A stretch of DNA of 64,000 bases, from the NCBI GenBank assembly GCA_009843525.1, contig VYDH01000028.1, positions 1-64,000 of the forward strand, read 5' to 3'. The notes beneath the pieces were generated by a model, which ran no database searches, was not told the origin of the DNA, and saw nothing but the letters and a program-made list of their open reading frames with translations. This stretch comes from Acidimicrobiales bacterium (GTDB lineage: Bacteria > Actinomycetota > Acidimicrobiia > Acidimicrobiales > Poriferisodalaceae). This document shows positions 35,168-44,300 of this stretch, in pieces (position 1 is the first letter of the stretch; each line of letters opens with the position of its first letter). Position numbers and translations under genes: made by a program.

Positions 35168-36402
35168 CGCGTGCCTCCCGCAGAACCCGCATCGCTCTTG
35201 TAGATGTCGTCGATGAACTCGCCCATCGGCGGGCCGGTCTGGTCGGGCTCGGTGAGGAAACCGTCGTGGCCGTTATCGCTGTCGATGTCGACGTGCTCGA
35301 CCCGCATCGTGCCCCGGCCCTGCAGCGCCCCGACAATCCTGAGCTGCTGAGGTCGTGGGTAGAGAAAATCGGTGCGCACGCTCATCACCATGGTCGGTGC
35401 GACGATGCGTGCGAGAGCGGCATCGATGCCGCCGCGGCCCCGACCGACATCGTGCAGGTCCATCATCTTGTTGAGCACCAGGTAGGTATTGGCGTCGAAG
35501 CGGGGCACGAACTTCGCTCCCTGGTAGTCGAGATAGCTCTCGACGTCGAAGCGCTGCTCGAGCCGCAGCGGCAGCACCGGATCCTCGCTGTGGCGGGCGA
35601 ACCGGCGATCGAACTCGTCGCCGGAGCGGTAGTGGATCATCGCGATCCGCCGTGCATTGGCCAGGCCACGATGGGGCCCGTCCCCATCGGGAGCGTCGTA
35701 GTAGCGGCCGCCCCTGAAGTTGGGGTCGTCATAGATCGCCTGCCGCCCGACCTTGCTCCAGGCAATCTGCTGCGCGGATGCCTCCGCTGACGCGGCGATC
35801 ACGACCAGCGAGCCGACCCGCTCGGGGTAGGTGATGCCCCACTCCAGCACGGCCATGCCCCCCATGGAGCCGCCCACGACGCTGAGCCAGCGGTCGATGC
35901 CGAGGTGTCGGCCGAGTGCCCACTGCGAACGTACGACGTCGCGGTTGGTGACCACGGGAAAATCGGGCCCGTAGCGCTCGCCGGTGGACGGGTTCAGGGA
36001 CGACGGGCCGGTGCTGCCTTGGCAGCCGCCGAGCACATTGGCGCACACGATGAAGTAGCGGTTGGTGTCGAGCGGGCGGCCCGGGCCGATGAAGTCGTTC
36101 CACCAGCCCTCGGTGATCTGAGCGGGCGGGTGCGCCGCGCCATGAGCGTGCGCATCGCCAGTCAGTGCATGGCACACCAGCACCGCGTTGGAAGCGTCAG
36201 CGTCGAGTGCGCCCCAGGTCTCATACGCGAGCACTGGCTTGTGGAGCAGGCCGCCGCCTTCCAGCGTGAACGGCCGGTCCGGCGACAGATCGAAGAACTG
36301 CCGCTCGGCCGCGCCGAGGCCCGGGTGCCATGCACCCGAGGCGGGCAGCGGCCAGGCCGCCGCATCGTCGTTCGGGGCGCTCGCGCGCCTCGCACTGTCC
36401 AC
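35164..36402 (-). CDS. metX: Homoserine O-acetyltransferase family protein
   Basis: This 412-residue alpha/beta-hydrolase-fold acyltransferase activates homoserine for methionine synthesis; some relatives use serine or succinyl-CoA. It has NAVLVCHALTGDAHA, the substrate-binding ANVLGGCQGSTGPSSLNP, the nucleophile elbow VVGGSMGGMAVLEW, a late Asp in SVRTDFLYPRPQQ and the His in SDNGHDGFLTE. The GTG at 36402 starts a 40-residue polar lead before the fold; the frame is open further upstream but runs towards the helicase gene. No metY lies in the window, and no SAM riboswitch was recognised upstream. Confidence 0.9.
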   Translation of the reverse strand: MDSARRASAPNDDAAAWPLPASGAWHPGLGAAERQFFDLSPDRPFTLEGGGLLHKPVLAYETWGALDADASNAVLVCHALTGDAHAHGAAHPPAQITEGWWNDFIGPGRPLDTNRYFIVCANVLGGCQGSTGPSSLNPSTGERYGPDFPVVTNRDVVRSQWALGRHLGIDRWLSVVGGSMGGMAVLEWGITYPERVGSLVVIAASAEASAQQIAWSKVGRQAIYDDPNFRGGRYYDAPDGDGPHRGLANARRIAMIHYRSGDEFDRRFARHSEDPVLPLRLEQRFDVESYLDYQGAKFVPRFDANTYLVLNKMMDLHDVGRGRGGIDAALARIVAPTMVMSVRTDFLYPRPQQLRIVGALQGRGTMRVEHVDIDSDNGHDGFLTEPDQTGPPMGEFIDDIYKSDAGSAGGTR

Positions 36403-36446
36403 AGCTGAGCCTTCGTCCTGGGCCTTCGATTCCGGAGGCCGGGTTC

Positions 36447-36466
36447 CAGCGGCCAGATTGCCGCTG
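36447..36466 (-). terminator. Hairpin between helicase gene and metX
   Basis: A perfect seven-base stem (CAGCGGC/GCCGCTG) with a six-base loop lies in the 109-base gap after the helicase stop. No T-tract follows, so a weak terminator or a metX leader structure is equally possible. Confidence 0.3.
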
Positions 36467-36511
36467 GGTAGGCAAGGGTACCGGTCGCTTCTGGCCCGTC
36501 TAAAGCGGATT

Positions 36512-37681
36512 TCAGCGGTTGGCGTTGTCGCCGCTGGCCGCGAACGCCGCGAGATCGTCAAGACGCTCGTCGTTCGAGAACACGTCGTGCAGTCGCAACC
36601 GCAGGCCGAGCCGGCGCTGCAGCTGGCGCACGTCGAGTTCTTCGTCCCACAGGAACATGGTGACGGCGGTGCCGCTGCGGCCCGCGCGAGCCGTCCGACC
36701 GGAGCGGTGCAGGTAGGTCTTGTGCTCGGGGGGCACGTTGTAATGCACCACCACGTCGACCTCATCGATGTGCAGCCCGCGGGCAGCGACATCGGTGGCG
36801 ACCAAGGCGGCCAGCTTGCCCTTGGCGAAGTTGGCGAGCGCCCGCTCCCGCTTGACCTGGGGCAGATCGCCGTGAATGGCGCCTGCCTGCACCCCGGCTT
36901 CTCGCAGATCACGGGTGAGCTGGTCGGCGCCCCGCTTCGTGCGGGTGAACAGCAGCGTGCGCCCGTTCGCCCCGATGATGCGCGCGGCGACCCGTACCCG
37001 GTCCATCTTGTGCACCGACAAGAACAGGTGCCCCATTTCCGAGACAGTCACCTCGCGTTCGGTGACTTCGTGGAAAACCGGGTCTCGCAGGTGCCGCTTC
37101 ACCAGCGTGTCCACGACTCCGTCGAGCGTCGCCGAGAACAGCAGCGTCTGGTGCTGGCCGTCGATGTGGCGCAGCACCCACTCGACCTGGGGCAGGAATC
37201 CCATGTCGGCCATCCGGTCGGCTTCGTCGACCACCACCCGCTGGATGCCCGACACGTTGACGGCGCCGCGGTCGATGAGATCGATGAGCCGGCCGGGGGT
37301 GGCGATGACGATATCCATGCCCCCCGACAGCAGCTCGATCTGCCGATCGAGGTTGGTGCCGCCATAGGTGGCAATCGACCGCAGGTCGGCAGCCTTGGCC
37401 AGCGGCTCGACTACGGCGGCGATCTGGTTTGCCAGCTCGCGGGTCGGCGTGAGCACGAGGGTGGTGGGGTGGCCGTCGGCGGCACGGGGTGTGAGCGCCA
37501 GCATGGGCAGGCTGAACGCCAGCGTCTTGCCGGAGCCCGTCTTGGCTTTGCCGCAGACGTCTCGGCCGGCGAGTGCTTCGCCGATGGTCAATTCCTGGAT
37601 GGCGAACGGCTCGGTGATTCCTTGGTCAGCCAGGGTGTCGCAGAGGGGTTCGGGTACGCCTAGTTCACTGAATGTTGTCAC
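36512..37681 (-). CDS. DEAD-box RNA helicase
   Basis: This 389-residue ATP-dependent RNA helicase shows the Q motif region FAIQELTIGEAL, motif I AKTGSGKT, Ia PTRELANQ, Ib TPGRLIDLI, motif II VVDEADRM, motif III FSATLD, motif IV LLFTRTK, motif V VATDVAARGLHIDEVD and motif VI HRSGRTARAG. It resembles the RhlE/DeaD branch but lacks a long basic C-terminal tail, ending about 35 residues after the helicase core. Ribosome assembly or cold-adapted RNA turnover is likely. The start is a GTG at 37681. Confidence 0.93.
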   Translation of the reverse strand: MTTFSELGVPEPLCDTLADQGITEPFAIQELTIGEALAGRDVCGKAKTGSGKTLAFSLPMLALTPRAADGHPTTLVLTPTRELANQIAAVVEPLAKAADLRSIATYGGTNLDRQIELLSGGMDIVIATPGRLIDLIDRGAVNVSGIQRVVVDEADRMADMGFLPQVEWVLRHIDGQHQTLLFSATLDGVVDTLVKRHLRDPVFHEVTEREVTVSEMGHLFLSVHKMDRVRVAARIIGANGRTLLFTRTKRGADQLTRDLREAGVQAGAIHGDLPQVKRERALANFAKGKLAALVATDVAARGLHIDEVDVVVHYNVPPEHKTYLHRSGRTARAGRSGTAVTMFLWDEELDVRQLQRRLGLRLRLHDVFSNDERLDDLAAFAASGDNANR

Positions 37682-37919
37682 GGGGGTCTTTTCGAAGGTC
37701 GCGGCCCAAGGGTTGCGCTGCCAGCTACGCGAACTGCGACAACGCTGGGCAGTGGGGCCACACGGCGAACTGCCTTGGCTGCCGAGTGTATGGGAGCAGG
37801 GGTGCCTGACGGCGGAGCAAGGCGTGCGCTGCGCCGTTTTGCTGCCAGTGCGGTGTGGCGTACGCCGCTGGAAATGCCGCCGTCATTCGGGGGGCAGACC
37901 ACTACCCTGCGAAGTCCCG

Positions 37920-37990
37920 GGCGGAGTGGCCGAGTGGTTAGGCAGCGGCCTGCAAAGCCGTGTACGCCGGTTCGAATCCGGTCTCCGCCT
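37920..37990 (+). tRNA. tRNA-Cys (anticodon GCA)
   Basis: Acceptor GGCGGAG/CTCCGCC, anticodon arm GCGGC-CTGCAAA-GCCGT with anticodon GCA, T-arm GCCGG-TTCGAAT-CCGGT and discriminator T form a full 71-base cloverleaf; CCA is not encoded. TACCCT at 37903-37908 is a likely -10 element. Confidence 0.95.
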
Positions 37991-38069
37991 CGCCGGCCAG
38001 CCGGACCTCGGGCAGGCTGAAGGCGTCGGCCGAGCCATGTAGGCAGGGTGCTAGCGTGAGTCGCCCTCC

Positions 38070-38146
38070 GGGCGATTGGCGCAGTTGGTTAGCGCGCTTG
38101 CATGACACGCAAGAGGTCACAGGTTCGACTCCTGTATCGCCCACCA
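38070..38146 (+). tRNA. tRNA-Val (anticodon GAC)
   Basis: Acceptor GGGCGAT/ATCGCCC, anticodon arm CTTGC-ATGACAC-GCAAG with anticodon GAC, T-arm ACAGG-TTCGACT-CCTGT and an encoded ACCA end form a complete cloverleaf. TAGCGT at 38052-38057 is a likely -10 element. Confidence 0.95.
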
Positions 38147-38147
38147 G

Positions 38148-38285
38148 CTGCAAGCCGGTGAATCCGTCACGTTGCTCGGCGGGACCATCACCGTCACCGC
38201 CGACGACGGCGACACCCACACCGTCAGGATCGCCCGCCAGGACTGGACCAACTCTCGCGCCGCGAGAGCTGGTCTTTGTAGATAG
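38148..38285 (+). pseudogene. Possible coding remnant abutting the tRNA-Val 3' end
   Basis: Directly after the tRNA CCA end a 45-codon open frame reads as protein-like sequence (GESVTLLGGTITVTADDGD, then THTVRIARQDWTN) and stops at 38285. There is no start codon of its own. It looks like the 3' remainder of a beta-rich protein gene, the sort of scar left when an element integrates at or is lost from a tRNA gene. Low certainty. Confidence 0.3.
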
Positions 38286-38300
38286 TGCTCATTACTATCT
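38280..38300 (+). promoter_or_regulatory. Palindrome and -10 element before the giant secreted-protein gene
   Basis: AGATAGT-GCTCATT-ACTATCT is a perfect seven-base inverted repeat (38280-38300). Its right half contains TACTAT (38293-38298), seven bases before the GTG at 38306. A repressor bound here would cover the -10 of a leaderless transcript. Confidence 0.5.
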
Positions 38301-38305
38301 GTTGA

Positions 38306-41300
38306 GTGCGAGCACATGTGAGGTGCGGGCGCGGTGGGTCGCGGTGCTTGAGGGCGGCGGTTGCGGTATTGGTGGGGGCGGCGGCGGTGTTGGGGCCGTT
38401 GGCGTCGGCCATGGGTGCCTCGCCGGAGCTGCAGCTGCGCGACGTTCCTGAGGCGATAGAGCTGGGCGACCTCGCGGACGAGGCCAAGACGGTGGTCAAC
38501 AGCTCCATTGACGACGCGGCCGGGGGCGTAGTGCGGTACGGGTTCGAGCTGTCGTCGCCGCAGTCGGTGGAGGTGGTGCTGCGGCTGCTGAGCGCGAACC
38601 TCGATGTGTTCTTGGAGGACGCGCAAGGCGAGGTGCTGGGCTCGGGCACCGAGCTGGGGCACTCTGATGAGCGGTTCACGCTGACATTGGCGGCGGGCAG
38701 CTATGTGGTGCGGCTGGAGTCCGCGGAGCCGGTGCGGTACCGGCTCAAGCTCAAGGTCACCGAGCCGGTGGGGGAGCCCGTCGGCACCCGCACGGACCCG
38801 GGCACCAAGACCGACCCGGGCACTGAGTCAGATCCGGGCGCCCCCGCAGACCTCGTCGAGGCGTGGACATCAGTGTTGGACGTGGGGGCGAGTGACGACG
38901 GGGCGGGCTACTCGCGCTGGGCACAGTTTGGTTCGCTGACGCCGGTTCAATTCGATGTCGACGGGTCGTCGTATGACGTCATCTTGCTCGCCGAGCTCGC
39001 CGGCGGCCTGTACCTGGGCCTACGGCGTTCGCTGGACACCGAGTTCACCCTCGAGATCGACGGCCAGCAGTTCGTCGGCTCCGACAGCTTGGTTCCCGCT
39101 GGGCTGGCGCTGCGCGGCACGTACTGGTGGCCCACAAACGGCGTGCTGTCCGCCTCCCTGGGCAGCACCGCCGACGTGTCGCTCAGCGTCGGCGCCGACA
39201 CGCTTCCTGAGCGTGGCGCGGCACCACCGGGAGCGTGGTTCTCGGATGTGCCCGACACGCACGACGGATCGACCTCGTTCACGCTGGAGCTCAACTTCGA
39301 CGAAGCAGGCGTCGAGGTCACCGCAGGATCGATGGCCGACGCGCTGACCGTGACCGGCGGCTCGCTGGGGGTCGTGACCGAAGTGTCGCCCGCCGGCAAG
39401 ACCTGGGAACTCACCGTGACCCCCGACGCAGCGGGCGACGTCACCGTGTCGCTCAACGCCCCAACAGACTGCGTCACAGCACACGCGGTGTGCACCGCCG
39501 ACGGGCGAATGCTGCGCAACACCGCCCAAGCCGTCGTGCGGGGAACTGCCGATGACGACGATCCGCCCGCCAGCAGTGCCGACTTGAGTGCGCTCACGGT
39601 GGACGGCGTCAGTGTTGCCGGATTCAGCGCCGGCGTCACGGAGTACCAATTCGGTGTGGATGCCTCGGTGGCGCAGGTGACGGTGTCGGGCGTCGCGGAT
39701 GGGGACGCGGCGGTGGCCTACAGCGGAACCGACGCCGACAGACTCACCGACGGCCACCAACTGGGCCTGAGCGAGGGCCGCAACGTCGCGACGGTCACCG
39801 TCACTGCCGCCGACGGCAACACGACCAAGGAATACACCGTCAGCATCAACCGGGGGTCGGAGGCCCCCTTTGGATGGAGCGCCGGGGACGACTTCGACAC
39901 CTTGGCCGCGGCGGGGAACAAGTCAGCCGATGGCCTGTGGTCCGACGGCACCACCATGTGGGTGTCCGACGACTCCTACGGCAATGAGAAGATCTTCGCC
40001 TACACGCTGGCCACCAAACAGCGAGATCCCAGCAAGGACATCCGGGTCCGGCAGACCGGGGCGTTCGGAGACGCCCATGTCCGAGACATATGGTCCGACG
40101 GCACCACCATGTGGGTGGCCAACCACTTCGAGGCCAAGCTCTTCGCCTACACGCTGGCCGGTGGGCAGCGGGACCCCGCCAGGGACTTGAACACCGACGG
40201 CGCGGCCGGGAATGAATCCCCTATGGGTTTGTGGTCCGACGGCACGACCATGTGGGTGTCCGACCTTTCCAGCAAGAAGATCTTCGCCTACACGCTGGCC
40301 ACCAAGCAGCGGGACCCCGGCAAGGACATCGACACCGACGGCACGGCCAACACGGGACCCGTCGGCCTGTGGTCCGACGGCACGACCATGTGGGTAGCCG
40401 ACAGTTTCGACGCCAAGCTCTACGCCTTCACGCTGGCCACCGGGCAGCGCGACCCCGACCGGGACTTCGACACCCTGTCGGGGCACGGCCACACCCTTCC
40501 TTGGGCGATCTGGTCCGACGGCGCGACGATGTGGGTGTCGGGCTTCCTCAACGACAAGATCTTCGCCTACAACATGCCCGGCAACGCCGACCCGGGCAAT
40601 GCCGACCTGAGTGCGCTCACGGTGGACGGCGTCAGTGTTGCCGGATTCAGCGCCAGCGACACCGCGTACCAGTTCGGTGTGGGCGCCTCGGTGGCGCGGG
40701 TGACGGTGTTGGGCGTCGCGGACGGGGACGCGGCGGTGGTCTACAGCGGAACCGACGCCGACAGCGTCACCGACGGCCACCAAGTGGACCTGAGCGAGGG
40801 CCGCAACAACGTGAGGATGACCGTCACCGCCGCCGACGGCAGAACGAGAAAGGGCTACACCGTCAGCATCAACCGGGGGTCGGAGGCCCCCTACGGATGG
40901 AGCGCCGAGGACGACTTCGACACCTTGGCCGCGGCGGACAACAGGTCAGTCACCGGCCTGTGGTCCGACGGCACCACCATGTGGGTGGCCGACGACGCCG
41001 ACGGCAGTGAGAGGGCCTACGCCTACACGCTGGCCACCAAGCAGCGGGATCCCGGCAAGGACATCGACCTCCGCAAGCCCTCCAGAGACACCCATGTCCG
41101 GTCCATCTGGTCAGACGGCACCACCATGTGGATGGGCGAGAGTTTCGACAACAAGCTCTACGCCTTCACGCTGGCCGACGGGCAGCGGGACCCCGGCAAG
41201 GACATCGACATCGGCAACCAGTACCCCTATGGCCTGTGGTCCGACGGCACGACCATGTGGGTGTCCGACGTTCACAAACAGAAGATCTTCGCCTACACGC

Positions 41301-44300
41301 TGGCCGACGGGCAGCGGGACCCCGGCAAGGACTTCGACACCCTCGACCCGGCCAACGCCCGTCCCGCCGGCCTGTGGTCCGACGGCACGACCATGTGGGT
41401 GGCCAACAGCTGGTATGACGAGAAGATCTTCGCCTACACGCTGGCCACCAAGCAGCGGGACCCCGACCGGGACTTCGACACCCTGTCCGGGCACCGCCAG
41501 GGCCCTCCCCGGGCGATCTGGTCCGACGGCACGACCATGTGGGTGGCGAGCGACTACATCGACAAGCTGTTCGCCTACAACATGCCGGGCAACGCCGACC
41601 TGAGCGCTCTGAGCCTCAGCGCCGGGACGTTGACCCCCGCCTTCGGCACCGCCACGACGTCCTACACGGTTTCGGTGGGCGACTCGGTGTCGCAGGTGAC
41701 GGTGACCGCCCAAGCAGCCGACGCGGGCAACGCCACGGTCGTGTTCCTCGACGGCAACGACGTGGAACTCCCCGACGCCGACGACCACGCCGACGGCCAG
41801 CAGGTGGACCTCGCGTTGGGCGACAACACGATCAAGGTCAAAGTCACCGCCTCGGACCTCGTCACCACCCGCGTCTACACGCTGACGGTCCACCGTGGCG
41901 CCGTCGACGACGCCGCGAACTGGGCGGTGTCGGTCGGCTCGGCGTCCATCGCCGAGGAGGGCGAGACGTCGACGGTGGTGACGGTGAGCACCGGAGGCGT
42001 GACGCTCACCGAGGCGAAGACGATCACGCTGGTCCTGGCGGGCACCGCGACCGAGGTCGCCGACTACACAGTCACCGCCAAGACGCTGACGCTCGCCGCC
42101 GGCGAGGTCTCGGCACACGCCACGGTGACCGCGGTGGACGACACCGACATAGACAGCGACGAGACCATCGAGATCACCGCGATGCTCGACGGCGCGGTGA
42201 TCGGCGTCTCCCAGACCATCACCATCGCCGACAACGACGAGGGCACCAGCGGCTTGTGCTCGCCGGTCTTCGACCCGACGCCCACGGCGGTGGAAGTGAT
42301 GGCGGTCCCCATCGTGGTGGCATCCAACATCGGCGAGTACTTCGTGCTGTATGTCAACCACGAAGAGGACGGTGTGGTGGTGGAGACACCGGTCGCGGTG
42401 ATCAGGGGCGAGCCGTCCACGACGACGCTGGCCGAGAACGTGGCCGCGCTGCCGCCGGAGCGCTACCGGGTGGAGAAGTACCTCATCACCGACCCCGCCG
42501 ACGTCGACGGCGACTGCGTCGACGACCTCACCGAACTCGACAGCCTCGGGACCATGAGCCCGGTGAACCCCGCCCCGGCCATCGGGCTCACCGACGGCGC
42601 CGCAGCCGTTCCCGATCAGCCCACCTTCGAGACGCTGGCCTACAACGAGCAGTATCTCAAGTTCGTTCTGCTGGGCATGGACACCGGCTCGCCGACCCTG
42701 TTCTTCATCAACTCCAAGACGCACCTCCGCCATCCCATCGCGCTGTTCCTCAATGCGATCGGTCACCTGGAGGCCGACCTGCCCTGGGCCGTGCCGGGCG
42801 AGATCGTCTACGACCCCGCACTCGAGGCCCCCGACGGCAGCACCGGCGTCTACTACTGGTGGCTGAACCGCTACGACAACCGCTACAGCACCGACCTGCT
42901 CGAGCGCATCCACACCCTGCTCGCGGCCGGTATGCCGCTCCTCGACGACAACCTGGCCCTGCACATACCGAACTACCGCCTCGCGAGCTACCAGTCCGAA
43001 CTGCCGCTGTTGAGGCAGTCGCGCATCCCGCTCATGTTCGACGAGGACATCCACCCCGGATCCAGCTTCCTGTCTATGAATCCCGCAGTGGGATACGGCC
43101 AGCTGCGGGTCATTGAACAGGGGGAGCGGCCCAATCCCCGCGACATCGCGATATACGAGGCACTGCCCAACGAGCTGCCCCGCGTCGCAGGGATCATCAC
43201 CACCGTGCCCCAGACGCCGCTGTCGCACGTGAATCTGAGAGCCGTGCAGGACGCCGTCCCCAATGCTTTCATCAGCGACGCCCTCGATGACAGCACCGTC
43301 GACGGTGACATCATCGACGGCCTCCTCGACAGCTACGTCCGCTACGAGGTGACCGAGAGCGGATGGAGTGTGAGGGCAGCCACCCCCGCCGAGGTCGACG
43401 CCCACTACGCCGCGTTGCGGCCCGCTACGGCACAAACACCCCAACGCGATCTGTCGGTCACCGCGATCACCCCTCTCAGCGCCGTTGGCTTCGAGGACTG
43501 GGACGCCTTCGGGGTCAAGGCCGCCAATGTGGCCGTGCTGGGGACGCTGGGCTTTCCGCCCGGGACCGTGCCCGAAGGATTCGCGGTGCCGTTCTACTTC
43601 TACGACGAGTTCATGAAGCACAACGGGTTCTATGACGACATCGAAGAGATGCTCGCCGACGAGAGCTTCCAGACCGACTTCGACGTCCAAGAGGACATGC
43701 TCAAGGACCTGCGCAAGGCCATCAAGAAGGGCCAGACGCCCGCCTGGATCACCGACGCGCTCACCGCGATGCACGCCACCTACCCCGTGGGGCGGTCGCT
43801 TCGCTACCGGTCGAGCACCAACAACGAAGACCTTCCCGGGTTCAGCGGGGCGGGGCTGTACGACTCCAAGACCCAGGATCCCGACGAGACCGAAGAAGAC
43901 GGCATAGACAAGTCCCTCAAAGGGGTCTATGCCAGCCTGTGGAACTTCCGAGCCTTCGCTGAACGCGAATTCCACCGCATCGACCACCTCGCAACGGCGA
44001 TGGGGGTGCTGGTGCACCCCAACTACACCGACGAGCTCGCCAACGGCGTCGCGGTCAGCTTCGACCCCGTCAGCGGCTTCGACGGCTACTACTACGTCAA
44101 CACCCAGCTCGGCGAGGACCTCGTCACGAACCCCGACGCCTACTCCGAGCCCGAGGAGATCCTGCTGCACCCCAGCGGCAACCAGATCGAGATCCTGGCG
44201 ACCTCCAACCAGGTGGAGCCCGGAGAACTCCTCCTAACCGACGCCCAACTCCGCCAGCTCGGCGGACACCTCGAAGTGATCCACGACCACTTCAAAGCGC

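Larger units (their letters stand above)
39578..41593 (+). repeat. Tandem duplication inside the giant gene (about 1-kb units)
   Basis: Unit 1 (39578-40600, 1023 bases) and unit 2 (40601-41593, 993 bases) each encode one Cadherin-like domain (ADLSALTVDGVSVAGFSA), a GSEAP-F/Y-GWSA linker and five propeller-type repeats. The first 48 or so bases are almost identical between units, pointing to a fairly recent duplication. Confidence 0.9.

Noticed and set aside
36403-36511. SAM riboswitch before metX
   Set aside because: Hairpins are present, but none of the conserved cores of the SAM riboswitch classes could be recognised.
39932-41590. CRISPR-like regular repeats
   Set aside because: The repeats are in-frame protein blades with varied codons and no unique spacers of constant length.
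41111-44170. 1019-codon open frame antisense to the giant gene
   Set aside because: It is a GC-rich mirror frame with Gly/Val/Arg/His-heavy composition and no domain pattern, while the plus-strand frame has clear domains and a signal peptide.
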